From NCBI RefSeq assembly GCF_035046485.1, contig NC_085138.1:432871265-432935264 (forward strand): a stretch of 64,000 nucleotides of DNA, read 5' to 3'. This DNA is from Aedes albopictus. Taxonomy: Eukaryota; Arthropoda; Insecta; Diptera; Culicidae. The position numbers and the translations under genes were made by a program. Of the stretch, positions 43,150 through 53,600 are shown in pieces (within the stretch, counting starts at the first letter, position 1; each line of letters begins with the position of its first letter). The notes under the pieces were generated by a model. It made no database searches and was not told the DNA's origin. It was given only the letters and a program-made list of their open reading frames with translations.

Positions 43150-44995
43150 TACAGAAACGACTGGTACGACGGCGAATGAAGAACAGTTGAAAAACGAGAA
43201 GAATGCAGCATGGGCGAGAATGCTGCAACACTGTACGAGAGCGAATGAGGCACGTTACAGACAGGCGCGGAACAGGCAGAACTCAGTCTTCCGGGTGAAG
43301 AAGCGCCAGCACGAAGAACGAGATCGCGAAGCGATGGAAGAGCTGTACCGCGCTAAGGACACACGAAAGTTCTACGAGAAGCTGAACCGCTCGCGCAGAG
43401 GCTTTGTGCCACTAGCCGACATGTGCCGAGATAATCACGGGAATATTCTCACGAGCGAGCGTGAGGTGGTCGACAGGTGGCGGCAGCATTACGATGAGCA
43501 CCTCAATGGCGACGTTGCAAGTACCGAAGGTGGCGTGGTAACAGATCTAGGAGTATGTGCAAATGACGAAAGACTTCCGGGCCCTGACCTCCAAGAGATT
43601 GAGGAGGAGGTTGGCCGGTTGAAAAACAACAAAGCCGCTGGAGCAGATCAACTACCAAGCGAGCTTCTATAATACGGTGGAGAAGCGCTGGTGACAGCAC
43701 TACACTGGGTCATTACCAAGATTTGGAAGGAGGAAGTATTACTGGAGGAATGGATGGAAGGTATCGTGTGTCCCATCTACAAAAAGGGCGACAAGTTGGA
43801 TTGCGGGAACTACCGCGCGATCACACTACTGAGCGCTGCCTACAAGATACTCTCTCAAATTTTATGCCGCCGTCTATCACCGATTGCAAGAGAGTTCGTG
43901 GGGCAATATCAGGCTGAATTCATGGGTGAACGCGCTACAACGGACCAGATGTTCGTCATCCGCCAAGTGTTGCAGAAATACCGCGAATACAACGTGCCCA
44001 CACGTCACTTGTTCATCGATTTCAAACCGGCGTATGATACAATCAACGATGGATCGAGTGATGTGCGTAGTTCGAGTATCAGGGACACTCTCGAGTCCCT
44101 TTGAATCTCGCAGAGGGTTATGGCAAGGTGATGGTCTTCCGTGCATGCTGTTCAACATTGCGTTAGAGGGTGTAATAAGGAGAGCGGGGATTAATACGAG
44201 TGGTACGATTTTCAGAAGTCCGTTCAGCTGCTTGGTTTCGCTGATGACGATGGCGGAAACGTACATCCGACTATAGAGTGAAGCCAGGCGAATCGAATTA
44301 GTAATTAATGTGTCGAAGACAAAGTACATTATGGCAAAGGGTTCCCGGGAGGAATCATCGTGCCCGCCACCCTGAATTTATATCGACAGTAATAAAATCG
44401 AAGCGAATTCATGTACTTGGGCTCACTGATGATCGCCGCCAACGACACCAGCAGAGAAATTCAGAGGCGCATTGTGGCAGGAAATCGTGCTTACTTTGGA
44501 CTCCGCAGAACTTTATGATCGAATAAAGTTCGCCGTAACACGAAGTTAACTATCTACAAAACGCTGATTAGACCGGTCGTTCTCTATGGGCACGAAACAT
44601 GGACCCTACGTGCAGACGACCAACGCGCCCTTGGAGTTTTCGAACGGAAGGTGTTGCGTACCATCTACGGCGGAGTGCAGATGGAAGACGGGACTTGAAG
44701 AAGGCGGATGAACCACGAGCTTCATCAGCTGCTGAGAGAACCAACCATCGTCCATACCGCGAAAATCGGGAGACTACGGTGCACGGGATGTCGGATAGCA
44801 ACTCGACTAAAATGGTTCTCGAGAGTCATCCGACCGGTACAAGAAGATGTGGAGCGCAGCGAGCTAGGTGGGTCGACCAAGTGGAGGACGATCTGCGGAC
44901 CCTACGCAGAGTGCGGAACTGGAGCCAAACAGCCATGGACTGAGCGGAATAGAGACGGCTACTATGTTCAACAGAGGCCACCCCGGCTTTAGCCT
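43150..44995 (+). pseudogene. LINE ORF2 remnant: RT to C-terminus, several lesions
   Basis: Frame 43187-43669 covers the segment before the reverse transcriptase (KFYEKLNRSRRGFVPLADM, LKNNKAAGADQLPSELL) and stops at TAA 43670-43672, then continues in the same frame through GNYRAITLLSAAYKILSQIL, QYQAEFMGERATTDQ and motif A (FIDFKPAYDTI, catalytic D) to about 44046. Roughly 25 codons are then missing; MDRVMCVVRVSGT resumes in another frame at 44049 with LWQGDG, where RQGD is usual. A further frameshift precedes motif C (GFADD, 44234-44248). The C-terminus shows LYGHETWTLRADDQRAL and HTAKIGRLR. There is no endonuclease: the copy is 5'-truncated and dead. Clade not resolved. Confidence 0.88.
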
Positions 44996-45025
44996 GATCG
45001 GTAAGATAAGTAATACATAATGAAA

Positions 45026-45650
45026 GAAGTTACCGTTATACCTGTAGACTTTAGGATCTAATCTTAAAAACAGTGTGGATGACCTAGGATATCCCGACAG
45101 ATCTGATACTGTCTATTAACCTTTCAGAACACTTAGTGGACATAATAGATTACAAATCATAGCTTAAAATAAGTTACCGTTACACCCATAGACTTAAGGA
45201 TCTAAACCCAAGAATAGTTTGGATAACCATGGATATCCCAACTGATATGATACTGTCTATTCCGTTTATTCAGTCTAACTTTCAGAAGACTTACTAAACT
45301 TGATAGATTTCAAGTTGTAGTCTTGTATAAAGAAAGAAGTTACCATTACACGCACAGACTTAAGGTGAAATGGGAGCGCGTCCAGGTGCATTTTTGCCTC
45401 ACATTTTCGAGAGCACCGTTCTCGTCTTCCCCAAAATACACGAAAACGAAAATGCTACTCAATGTTTACCACGAGCAAGCAAACATACTCATTGCTTTTT
45501 CTGCTCCGTTTGTTGTTTAGATGCCGAGAACCATGCTTTCGGTATTTGCAAGGTAGCCATTGTGACGGCCATCTTTGGATTCGCTCATATATGTCCTTAA
45601 GGGTCTAAACTCAAGAATAGTTTGGATGATCTAGGATATCCAGAAAAAAT
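45026..45650 (+). repeat. Tandem repeat of about 150-165 bp after the LINE
   Basis: Units contain AGTTACCGTTACACCCATAG, AGGATCTAAACCCAAGAATA, GGATATCCC and GATACTGTCTATT. Units start at about 45026, 45171 and 45336, the third being interrupted at 45366-45595. The array may be the LINE's 3' untranslated region or an independent satellite. Confidence 0.8.
45366..45595. mobile_element. 230-bp insertion inside the tandem repeat
   Basis: The third repeat unit is split by 230 bases with CTTAAGG on each side (45359-45365, 45596-45602), a 7-bp duplication; the neighbouring units show the unoccupied site. The insert (GTCCAGGTGCATTTTTGCCT ... CTTTGGATTCGCTCATATAT) has no terminal inverted repeat that I can see and no recognised family. 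Frames of 65-76 codons within it have no motif. Confidence 0.7.
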
Positions 45651-46010
45651 ATTCTGCATAATATTCTACCGTTTTCATGCTATTGACCACCAAAACTACA
45701 GAATAACGTAGAAAGATCTCCATAATAACGCTTGAAAAAAAAAAATCCGGCTTCAAAGGGTTTAAACTACCCTGCAAACTTAAAACTGTTTACTTTTGGT
45801 ACCATTTTGGTACATATTGGCGTATTTGGAACATTAGGGGCTTTGTCGGTCATTGTCTTCTCAAAGAGCAAGAAAATAGATAAGTAAAGTACGTAATGAA
45901 ATAAAAGATTTGATAGTATTCGCTGGGAACGCCTTCAAATTACGTCATGCGTTTAGGGGGAGGGGGATCAGTCAAGTGTTAAAAAAAATATTTATGCAAT
46001 TCAGTATCAT
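45651..46010. other. AT-rich sequence with a MITE fragment
   Basis: At about 45930-45970, CAAATTACGTCATGCGTTTAG with an adjacent GGGGGAGGGGG resembles the end of the MITE at 11037-11182. Nothing else is recognised. Confidence 0.4.
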
Positions 46011-46029
46011 AATTTTTATTTTATATAAC

Positions 46030-46480
46030 AAATTTCAGTATCATAATGGTTAATTTTTTCGAACTGGTTCATTATGCAACTGAAATGAGTTGCATAATGA
46101 AAAATAGTTGCATAATGTTCATAATGCAACTCATTTGGGTTGCGTTCAAATGAGTTGTGTAATGAAAAAAACATTGCATAAAATTTTGTATGGAACTCGT
46201 TGCAAAACTCGATTTTTTCAGCACTCTTCGTATTTATCCAACTCGGCAAGCCTCGTTGGATACGACTCGTGCTGAAAAAATCAATTTTTTGCAACTCGTT
46301 ACATAAATAACTATTTTGCAATTACTTTCTGAAAAGTCGTACTTTTCAGTTGGCGAAAGTATTATGAAACGGCTTACTTTTCTGTATTGATGTAAAGGTG
46401 CCGAAAAGTATTACTTTTCGGCATTCTTAAAAGTGCTGAAAAGTAGCACTTTTCGGCACTTTTTCTAGAACACACTTTTA
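46030..46480. repeat. Palindromic GCAACTCGTTGC element and hairpin cluster
   Basis: GCATAATG and GCAACTC words recur (46075-46210), then a palindrome (46183-46311) with inverted arms GATTTTTTCAGCACTC / GTGCTGAAAAAATC around TTATCCAACTCGGCAAGCC. A further cluster at 46390-46465 has GTGCCGAAAAGTATTACTTT and AGTGCTGAAAAGTAGCAC, each a nearly perfect hairpin ending CTTTTCGGCA(C). A second copy of the palindrome is at 46848-46980. Confidence 0.75.
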
Positions 46481-46847
46481 ACGACCTGTCACATCTTCTG
46501 TAGATTCAGCTGTTGATTCCACATCCACTAAGCAGCTCGAATAAGAATCAGGCTGATTCCATTTCCGATTTGGACCGCATACCAGGTGTAGAAATATCAC
46601 CTGAAACCTAGCCTGAAACGCTGAAACTACTTTTGCTCCTACAAATGCGCGACGACGGCGACGACGGGAGCTCAATGGGGGTTGATGACGGTGTGACAAA
46701 GTGACACCTACTCCACCGTAGCCTACCTGATCGAAAAAAAACTACGCTGATGATCATGGACTCTCGCACGTGGTTTCAACTGATACATGTTGTGAAGCCA
46801 GAGAAAATTATACTGAATGAGTATTTTTCGTAATTACAAAAAATGTT
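46481..46847. other. Spacer between two palindrome copies
   Basis: Unclassified, with a CGACGACGGCGACGACGG tract (about 46650). The 73-codon minus-strand frame (46478-46699) has no motif. Confidence 0.35.
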
Positions 46848-46985
46848 GTATGCAACTCGTTGCAAAACTCAATTTTTTCAGCACTCGTCGTAATTATCCA
46901 ACTTGGCAAGCCTCGTTGGATAAATGTACGACTCGTGCTGAAAAAATCATCATTTTGCAACTTGTTGCATAAATAACTAATCCAT
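46848..46985. mobile_element. Second copy of the GCAACTCGTTGC palindrome
   Basis: Ends TGCAACTCGTTGCAAAACTC and TTTGCAACTTGTTGCATAAA, arms AATTTTTTCAGCACTCGTCG / CGACTCGTGCTGAAAAAATC, centre TTATCCAACTTGGCAAGCC. Compared with 46183-46311 it keeps ATAAATGTA at the centre right, missing in the first copy. The small size and inverted ends fit a MITE. Confidence 0.75.
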
Positions 46986-47017
46986 GCTTAATGGACAGCA
47001 ATAAAAAAAAACAAAAT

Positions 47018-47172
47018 TGCATATTTTGCGCTATAAATTGAGGTATAGCTCAAAATTGTGACATACTGGAGCAAATCTTAGCCCGGATTTGGACTCAGTG
47101 GCCCAAAATCTGTCAGAGACACATAAGTATGCTGTTGAGACAAAAAAAAATGTTGCGCTGTGTAATGATCCA
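47018..47172. mobile_element. Single arm of the 4198-4873 foldback family
   Basis: GCGCTATAAATTGAGGTATA, GAGCAAATCTTAGCCCGGAT, CAGAGACACATAAGTATGCT and the terminal TTGCGCTGTGTAATGATCC match the right arm of the element at 4198-4873. No partner arm is nearby, so the rest is deleted. Confidence 0.8.
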
Positions 47173-48010
47173 ATCAGTTTAGACCATTCAATACTCCAAA
47201 ACTCCACAATTACAAAAGTGATAGTTGCAATCAACCTGTAAATTCCAGCGTCCGAATTGTTCCGCTACGCACTCCGAATAGGCGAGGATAGCCATTCAAA
47301 CGTAAAGCACCCCCAGAACCATCCGTCCGACAACTGTCTGTCAGTTGTGGCGGGATTGGAACTGTGCGATGCGGTGGATTACCTCACGTGGTCGTTGCGC
47401 GGGTCCAAGTTTTTTTTTCTCCTCTTCGATCCAGCCACGGCTTTGAACGAGAGGCGAAAAAAGGTCAAGACAGGAACCTCAAAGCCCACAGAGATAGAGC
47501 CGGATTCAAAGTGTGTGCTTGCCGAAGAAATGTTAAATACAGTGAATGAATAATTAATGATTTTATGAAAAGTGATTTTGATCTTCTTCGAGCAGCAGCG
47601 TTTTTTTTTTCTCGCCCAACAACGCCCGATCTGGGTGCTTATGTTTGTTTAGCCTTTTTTGAATTGCCAGTGTGGCCGTCGGAATGGGGTGGGGGACTGA
47701 CTGCCCGAAGCCCAACGGCGGCGTTGAACGAACCAGCAAAAAAGCGACGGAATCGAGTGGAAGTACATACCACAAGGCAAAATAATTCAAATAAAACGTC
47801 CGGCAAGAACCATCCGCGGCTCACCGACCTGGGGACGACGGTGACGACGGGACGGACGCAAACAATGTTGGCCCAAAGTATGTAATTGAATTAATTTTAA
47901 ATTACATTTTTAATCCATTTTCAACAATTGCTATTTCAATGGGTGGGTTTTTATTCGGCCCAAGCCCACTTCCACTCGAGAGCTTGAATAGTCCAAACCC
48001 GGGTTGGGGG
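47173..48010. other. Low-repeat island, no gene recognised
   Basis: Balanced composition, no transposon ends. Frames of 98 (47257-47553) and 106 codons (47565-47885) on the plus strand have no motif and are opposed by minus-strand frames. AT-rich words GAATAATTAATG (47549) and TAATTGAATTAATTTTAAAT (47883) are homeodomain-like. Confidence 0.35.
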
Positions 48011-48483
48011 GTTGAAAGCTTCTGAATTGATGCAATGTTTTCTTTGATTTTGATATTAAAACAGTATTACTGTGGGATTGTTTACTCGGCACAGCCGGCT
48101 GCTATAAGGATGAGGGGAACGTCAAGTGTTGATTCAACCATTGTGAATAAATTGTGGTCATGAATCATCTAGGCTGGGCTTTTTAGGGAGCTGCCTAAGT
48201 GGGCGCAAATTTATTCGAGTGTATTAATTTCTAAAACGTTAGAAAAAAAAAGCATAAATCAACTGACATTCCAAGCAATCAACTTATGAGTAATCCTTAA
48301 TGTTAATGGACATTAGAAGCAAGAAGTAGAGCAATCGTTTCACGTTTCCGATGTAGATGCTCGTTTTAATTACACAATATTTCCTTATAAATAACGTTCC
48401 TTTTCTTTGCAAAATATTTTTTCAATCATGAAGAATTAGATTTCAGATGATATTATGCACCAAATAGTACGATTGATCATAAA

Positions 48484-48790
48484 AGCACAGACAAACAGAC
48501 GTAACACTCTTCAAAACGGCTTGGCACATGCATTTAACGATCAATTCAAATTTCATTTGATTTGCGCGATCGTTCCACCAGAGCCGCTAGTGTTCGATCA
48601 CTTTGACGTTTGCCAATGTACACATTGCTGAATGATGCAAAGGAAAATAACAGGCAATTTGTGGAGTAGTGTGCGTATCAGGAAAACGTCAATTCACGTC
48701 GAAACGTCGAAATCAATCATGGCCGACAGTATCGCGCGTGGTTCTACCAACAGGTGGCAGTGTGCTCATGAAAATGACACCGGGAAAAAG
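48484..48790. mobile_element. One-ended TIR element (GACAAACAGACGTAACACT)
   Basis: GCACAGACAAACAGACGTAA at 48484 is the terminal sequence of the 62135-62372 element, and inside both are TTTGACGTTT and a GGTGGCAGT / ACTGCCACC block. The opposite end is missing, so this copy is truncated and its right border is a guess. Confidence 0.6.
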
Positions 48791-49039
48791 TTTTTGATAA
48801 ATTATTGGCTGTGATGAAAGTATTGAAAATCTTATCGATGACCGCCCCAGAGAAAGCCTTCCAAAGAAAGAACTCACTTTTTGTGAGTTTGTCGGCAGAG
48901 GAATTCGAGCCCAGATCCTCGTCGTGGATAGTCACGTGCGTTAACCATCCTTCCTGGTATTATTATGGTAATATTAGAGCTGGGTGCTCAAGGTTTTCTC
49001 ATTAGATCGACCCCTATACTATAGGTACACCCCCATGCA

Positions 49040-50640
49040 AATGGCTTCAGTATTGTGCCTAATTCGAATATATTCCGGGGAAATGCCTTCATGAAATAGT
49101 TTTGAAGTTATCGGGGATGGAGTATTTTTGCAGGAATATCTTTTATAAGTTCAGCATGAGTCCTCTAAAATTATTGTAGGATGTATTTCTTTGCATATAA
49201 TTCTCAAGAATTTACTCCACGGTTGATTCCAGGGACAGCGTCTAAAATCCAGGATTTATCGTTTTTGAGTTTTTTTTTATGAAAAGATGATTTTTGCAGT
49301 TTTTTTTAAGAATGATTTCAACAAAAAAAAATCTTCCAGAGGTATCTCCAGGTATCCTTTTATAATTCCAGAGCTTCTTCCATGAAGTCCTCCTGGAACT
49401 CCTTTTGATGACTTTCTCAAAAGTTTTCTCAAAAGATTCAGCTTGAAACTCTTCCTCTGGAAAATTTCAAAGATTCCTCCTTTTTTAAGAATTTTCCTCA
49501 ATGATTCTGTAAAGATTTCCTCTAAGATTATCATTTGCAAAATTTCCTTCACAATTTTCTCCAGGGATTTTTGTGGACTATTTCCCTTAGAAACTGTATA
49601 AGAAATTTTTCTAATAATTAATCGAGAGATAACTCCAGGAGTTCTTCCAACGACTTCTAGGGAACCCTCCAGGGATCCCTCAGAAATTAATTATTCTTTA
49701 GGTACTCACCTAGAAATTCATCCAGGGTTACTGCAGAAGTTACTTCACAAGTTTATGTTTAGGATTCCCACCAGAAATTTTTCAAATATTTCTTCCGGGA
49801 ATCTCAGAAGCTATTATTAGGTTTTTTTTTTCAAATATTTTCTTCAGACTAAGACAAAGTTTTTCTTCCTCAGGACCCACGAAAGAATTCTTCCAAGTAC
49901 TCATTTAGGACTTCTATTATCAATTCCTTTTGGCAATATTCCAAGAATTCATTTTGGGATGAGTATAATAAGGCATTCTTCCACGAATTCTTTTAATAGT
50001 ACAATGTTAAAAATCCTTCATGATTTTTCCAATAATTTTACGAAAAATCCTTTCGAAAATCTCTCCGGTAGCGCTTTTAAGGAATTCTCCATAGATTCTT
50101 AAGAATTTGAAACTATTTTGAGTACTCCTCCTTCTCCTTTAAGAGCACACTTTAAGATTCCTCCGGCATCATTCTAAGTTATTTTTTCAGGAATAATTCG
50201 CTTGCAGTACACAGCATTAGCGTGGTGCAGACGGGCGGTAGCCTCCGTGCAATTGTCGGAAGGTTGGAATCTCTCCAAGCATTCTTTAAAAAAAATCTCC
50301 GAAATTCTTCCAAGGGTTCTTTCAGGAATTCTTACAAGGATTTCTCCAGGAATTCTTTCAAAAATTTCTAAGAATTTCTTCAAATAACTTTTTGAGGATT
50401 GCTCCACAAATAATACCAAAAAATTCTGAAATTTTCGCGGAAATTATTCTGAGATTTTTTTAATATTCTTTTAAGGCTGCCTCTGTTCATTTTTGCAATC
50501 TCTTATCCAGAATTTTCCTTCCAAATATCTTCAGCAATTTTTCCAAGAATTGCTTTATACATTCTTCTAAGATTCTTTCAGATTTTTTTCATAGGATTCG
50601 TCCCGAAACCCTTCGAAGACTTTTTCCAGAAATTCGGAGT
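49040..50640. repeat. GAATTCC-type degenerate minisatellite
   Basis: Long AT-rich run of TTCTTCCAGGAATTCT, CTCCAGGAATTC and AAGAATTTC units. A short non-repetitive piece at about 50195-50275 intervenes. Frames of up to 91 codons are products of the repeat. Confidence 0.7.
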
Positions 50641-51067
50641 AATCGGCAAGTAGTTAACCTTCTTGTTTTGCCGATGCTGTCTTGAGCACGTTTGCTATGC
50701 TCGGTTTCTTCGCCGGGGTCATAATTTTCTCGATCGGCAGTTCGGCAGCTCTTTCAAGGAATCCCAGGTAACCAATAAGCATTTGAATAAGCAGTACATC
50801 AGTTTTATATTTGCATTTATTATGCTTGCTGCCCTAGCATAGCAGTTCGACAGCTAAGACGCTTTTAATTAGCATAAAAAATGCTATCCAACAATCATTA
50901 GCTGTTATGTAGCATTTCAAATGCACAATATGTTTTGGGTTTTAGGCATCCCGAATGCTATATTATTACCACAAAACTGCTAGAAAACTGATGTGTTGCT
51001 GCTGATGTTGCTGAAAAACTGAATGCGTTTTTTTTTCATATTTCTGTCCTATTCTCCCGTTTATGTA

Positions 51068-51510
51068 CACAGCAAATAATTTTGTAATATCCATGCGCGT
51101 AATTTTTGGCGATGTATCCATTTTTGAACGTAATTTCATTTGGTCACATCGTTTTCCAACATTTATCACACTCAACATGTACACCCAGGTTGGCACCGGA
51201 AAGTGTCAACAAACCCATTCCAGCAAATTCTCAGAAGCAGTATCATATTTATCATCTACTTCTCAACTCGGTGAAATAGCCGAGAGGTAAGGGATACGCC
51301 TCACAATCAACGGATCAGTGTACGAATCCATGCCAATATTTTACTTATATATGATTCATCAATCGTTCCGGTTCTAGCGATAGCTAGATCCACTTCCAAG
51401 TTGCGGCGGCTGATTTGCTGCGTAAAACGAATGTAATTTGTACATCATTTTTACGACGCGACTGATGTGCAGCGAAAATGATGTGATATCACAAGATTTT
51501 TTTTGCTGTG
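51068..51510. mobile_element. Nested TA-flanked element (CACAGCAAA ends)
   Basis: Ends CACAGCAAATAATTTTGTAA and inverted CAAGATTTTTTTTGCTGTG with flanking TA (51066-51067, 51511-51512). It encloses a tRNA-like head at 51270-51335. No transposase. Confidence 0.65.
51270..51335 (+). mobile_element. tRNA-like SINE head inside nested element
   Basis: TAGCCGAGAGG (51277-51287) fits polymerase III box A and GTGTACGAATCCA (about 51318-51330) is a weakened box B, at tRNA-like spacing. It does not have a full tRNA acceptor fold, so I read it as a SINE head or remnant and not a tRNA gene. Confidence 0.5.
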
Positions 51511-52120
51511 TAGACTATAATCGACGTCTGATGTTGTATGATGTCTGATAAGTTGATTTAGCATAATTATGTTCATGCAAAATTAAACAAGACATCGGGA
51601 AGAATACGATTTTATATGTTTCCTCTATCTGTCGCCGTCGTCCTAATTCAACTTTACTATTCAATCTGGGAGGAAATGTAACTCAATCACAACAAACCTT
51701 GAATAGAACAAAAAATCAGCGCACTTCACAGTTTCATGTTTAGCTTATCCTGCAACGCGCAACAGCTCCTTCGCAATCGACGGGTCTTGAGATCAAAACG
51801 GAGTCAGAAAAGATATTAGAAGAAAAGATTAAATTAAAACAACCACCAAAAAATATGCAGCAAAGAACAAAATGGCAAATAAACAGAGTGAGTGGTGGAG
51901 GGAGGTGAGAGGAGTGAAATTTTTATTTTTGTTTGTTTTATATGATGCGTTACATTCAAAGCGTTACTATTTTACATTTAAGCAGCCGTATATTGGGCCA
52001 AAACCTGCATTTAAGTAGCATTTAGGGCGTATATACGGCTGAGTAGCATTAAATGCCCAGCTGTAAAGGCGCATATAGTGCAGGAATAATGCTGAATAAA
52101 GTGCTTATTGGTTACCTGGG

Positions 52121-52794
52121 TAGAATTTCTCCGGATATTCTATTGCAGAACTTCTACAGAAATTCTTTAAGAGATTGTCAAGAAATGTTTTCAATCAAAT
52201 GTCAAATACAGAAATTATACCACAAATTTCTTCAAGAATTCTTCCAACGTCTTCTCTAGGAAACCTTTTAAGTCATCGTCTTCGATTTTCAAAAATTTTC
52301 TTTGAAAGCTTTTTTGAAAATACCTGCAGAAAATACTACAAAGATTTCATAAAATATTCTTCCGAAGTATACTGTAAAAAAACAGGAATTTATTCTAAGA
52401 TTTATTAAGGAATCCTACCAATGAGTCCTCCAGAAACTCACCAAATATTGCGATAAGTTTTTTTTGTATATTTTACCAATTTTCTCCCAGGATTTTTCCC
52501 AAAAATTTCTCCTAGATTTTTTTCAAAACTTCTTGCGAGGGGACCTCTAGTTTTTTTTGCACAATGATTTCCAACAGGCCTTCTTCTAAAGATTTCTCCT
52601 GAACTTCTCTCTGTGATTTTCTCAGAAATTCTTTCATGGATTCTTGTGGGCAGTCTTTTGAAAATGTATCCAGGAATTCTTGCAAGAACTTTTTCGGGAA
52701 ATCTTTCAAAGATTTTTACACAAATTCTTACAAGGACTTCTTCACATAATTCTTCCAAGCCACCTCTGGGATTTCTTTTGCAGTTTATTTTTAA
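52121..52794. repeat. GAATTCC-type degenerate minisatellite
   Basis: Units such as AGAATTCTTCCAACGTCTTC and AAGAACTTTTTCGGGAAATC. The 106-codon minus-strand frame (52438-52758) is rich in E, R, I and K and comes from the repeat. Confidence 0.65.
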
Positions 52795-52805
52795 ATTCTC
52801 ACAAG

Positions 52806-52869
52806 ATTGATTGTTTGATTTTTCTTTATTATAGAGACTTTCAGCTATTGGCTGGTTCGTTTCTCACAT
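52806..52869 (-). mobile_element. 64-bp retroposed LINE/SINE tail with duplication
   Basis: Minus-strand hairpin (GAAACGAACCAGCC / GCTGAAAGTCTC) followed by TATAATAAAGA and an A-rich tail with ATCAAAC. ATTCTCACAAG flanks both sides (52795-52805, 52870-52880), an 11-bp target-site duplication. Confidence 0.85.
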
Positions 52870-52984
52870 ATTCTCACAAGGATTTCTCCGGAAATTCTTC
52901 TGCAGAAGTTACTAGAGTTTTTTTTTTTTTTGTAAGAATTCCTAGAAGTGTTCTTGGCTGAACTTATGGGGAAATCTTAGGAAC

Positions 52985-53098
52985 TATGCTTGTAGGGATT
53001 TTCGTTGGAGGGTTTTCAGCATGGGTTGTAGGGGTATGGTTGTAGGGGTAGGGTTGTAAGGGTAGGGTTGTAGGGATCGTTGGAGGATTTTCAGCATC
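52985..53098 (+). repeat. GGGTAGGGTTGTA minisatellite in a direct duplication
   Basis: About four copies of a 12-14 base unit (GGGGTAGGGTTGTA) at 53021-53076, bracketed by two copies of TAGGGAT...TCGTTGGAGG(G/A)TTTTCAGCAT (about 52993-53022 and 53071-53096). It resembles telomere-type repeats but is far too short and irregular to be one. Confidence 0.75.
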
Positions 53099-53248
53099 AC
53101 TATTTTCAAAAATCTGTATCCCATATAAAATTTTGGGTGAAAAAACTGTATCCCATACAAACATAAAATACCCATAAGGTATGGACGAATTCTTGGAGCA
53201 GTCTTTAGAGGGCATATAAAAAGTCCGCGGAGGAACTAGTGGAAGTAC

Positions 53249-53600
53249 AGGGGATAAACAAAATGATCGGGCGGGACAGGCAAAATTTTCACTTTAAAAA
53301 GAAATGGTCAACTAGTTGTAACCTTTCGAAAAGTGCATCAAAATATCTCATATCTCATTATTTTTACTGTAAGTTGGTCAACTAGTTTTCAATAGTCTCA
53401 ATGGTCCAAATTTAGGAAAGATCGGGCTATTCTACATAAAATGAGTAAGATTCTAGTTAAATGCATAATTATCCGAAAGCCAACTTTGAACTGTTATATT
53501 TCCGGATTCAATAAACCGAATGTTATGAAAATTTGGGCATGAAAGACTTATATAATGAGTTTTGAAAAAAGTTTGTCCAATTTTTAGTTAATTCAGAAGA
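53249..53600 (+). mobile_element. Single end of a CAGGGGAT-type TA element
   Basis: TACAGGGGATAAACAAAATG followed by GGACAGGCAAAATTTTCAC and AGTGCATCAAAATATCTCAT parallels the left arm of the element at 40610, including the later CCGGATTCAATAAACCGAAT block. No inverted partner lies downstream before the GAATTCC repeat begins at about 53600. Confidence 0.65.

Larger units (their letters stand above)
50763..52120. mobile_element. TIR element with CCCAGGTAACCAATAAGC ends
   Basis: The left end CCCAGGTAACCAATAAGCA and right end TGCTTATTGGTTACCTGGG are inverted, 19 bases with one mismatch. Subterminal GCATTTGAATAAGCAG and AATGCTGAATAAAGTGC are loosely inverted too. The 1358-bp element has no transposase and contains a TA-flanked element (51068-51510). 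I could not fix a target duplication, so the superfamily is unknown. Confidence 0.8.

Noticed and set aside
44049..44276. Separate small gene beginning MDRVMCVVRVSGT
   Set aside because: It is the continuation of the LINE reverse transcriptase in a shifted frame after a deletion.
47257..47885. Two plus-strand frames of about 100 codons as exons
   Set aside because: No conserved motif, no clear splice-site pair, and overlapping frames on the opposite strand of similar length.
53021..53076. Telomeric repeat tract
   Set aside because: About four irregular copies within GAATTCC-type repeat; no subtelomeric context, and mosquito telomeres are not known to use this unit.
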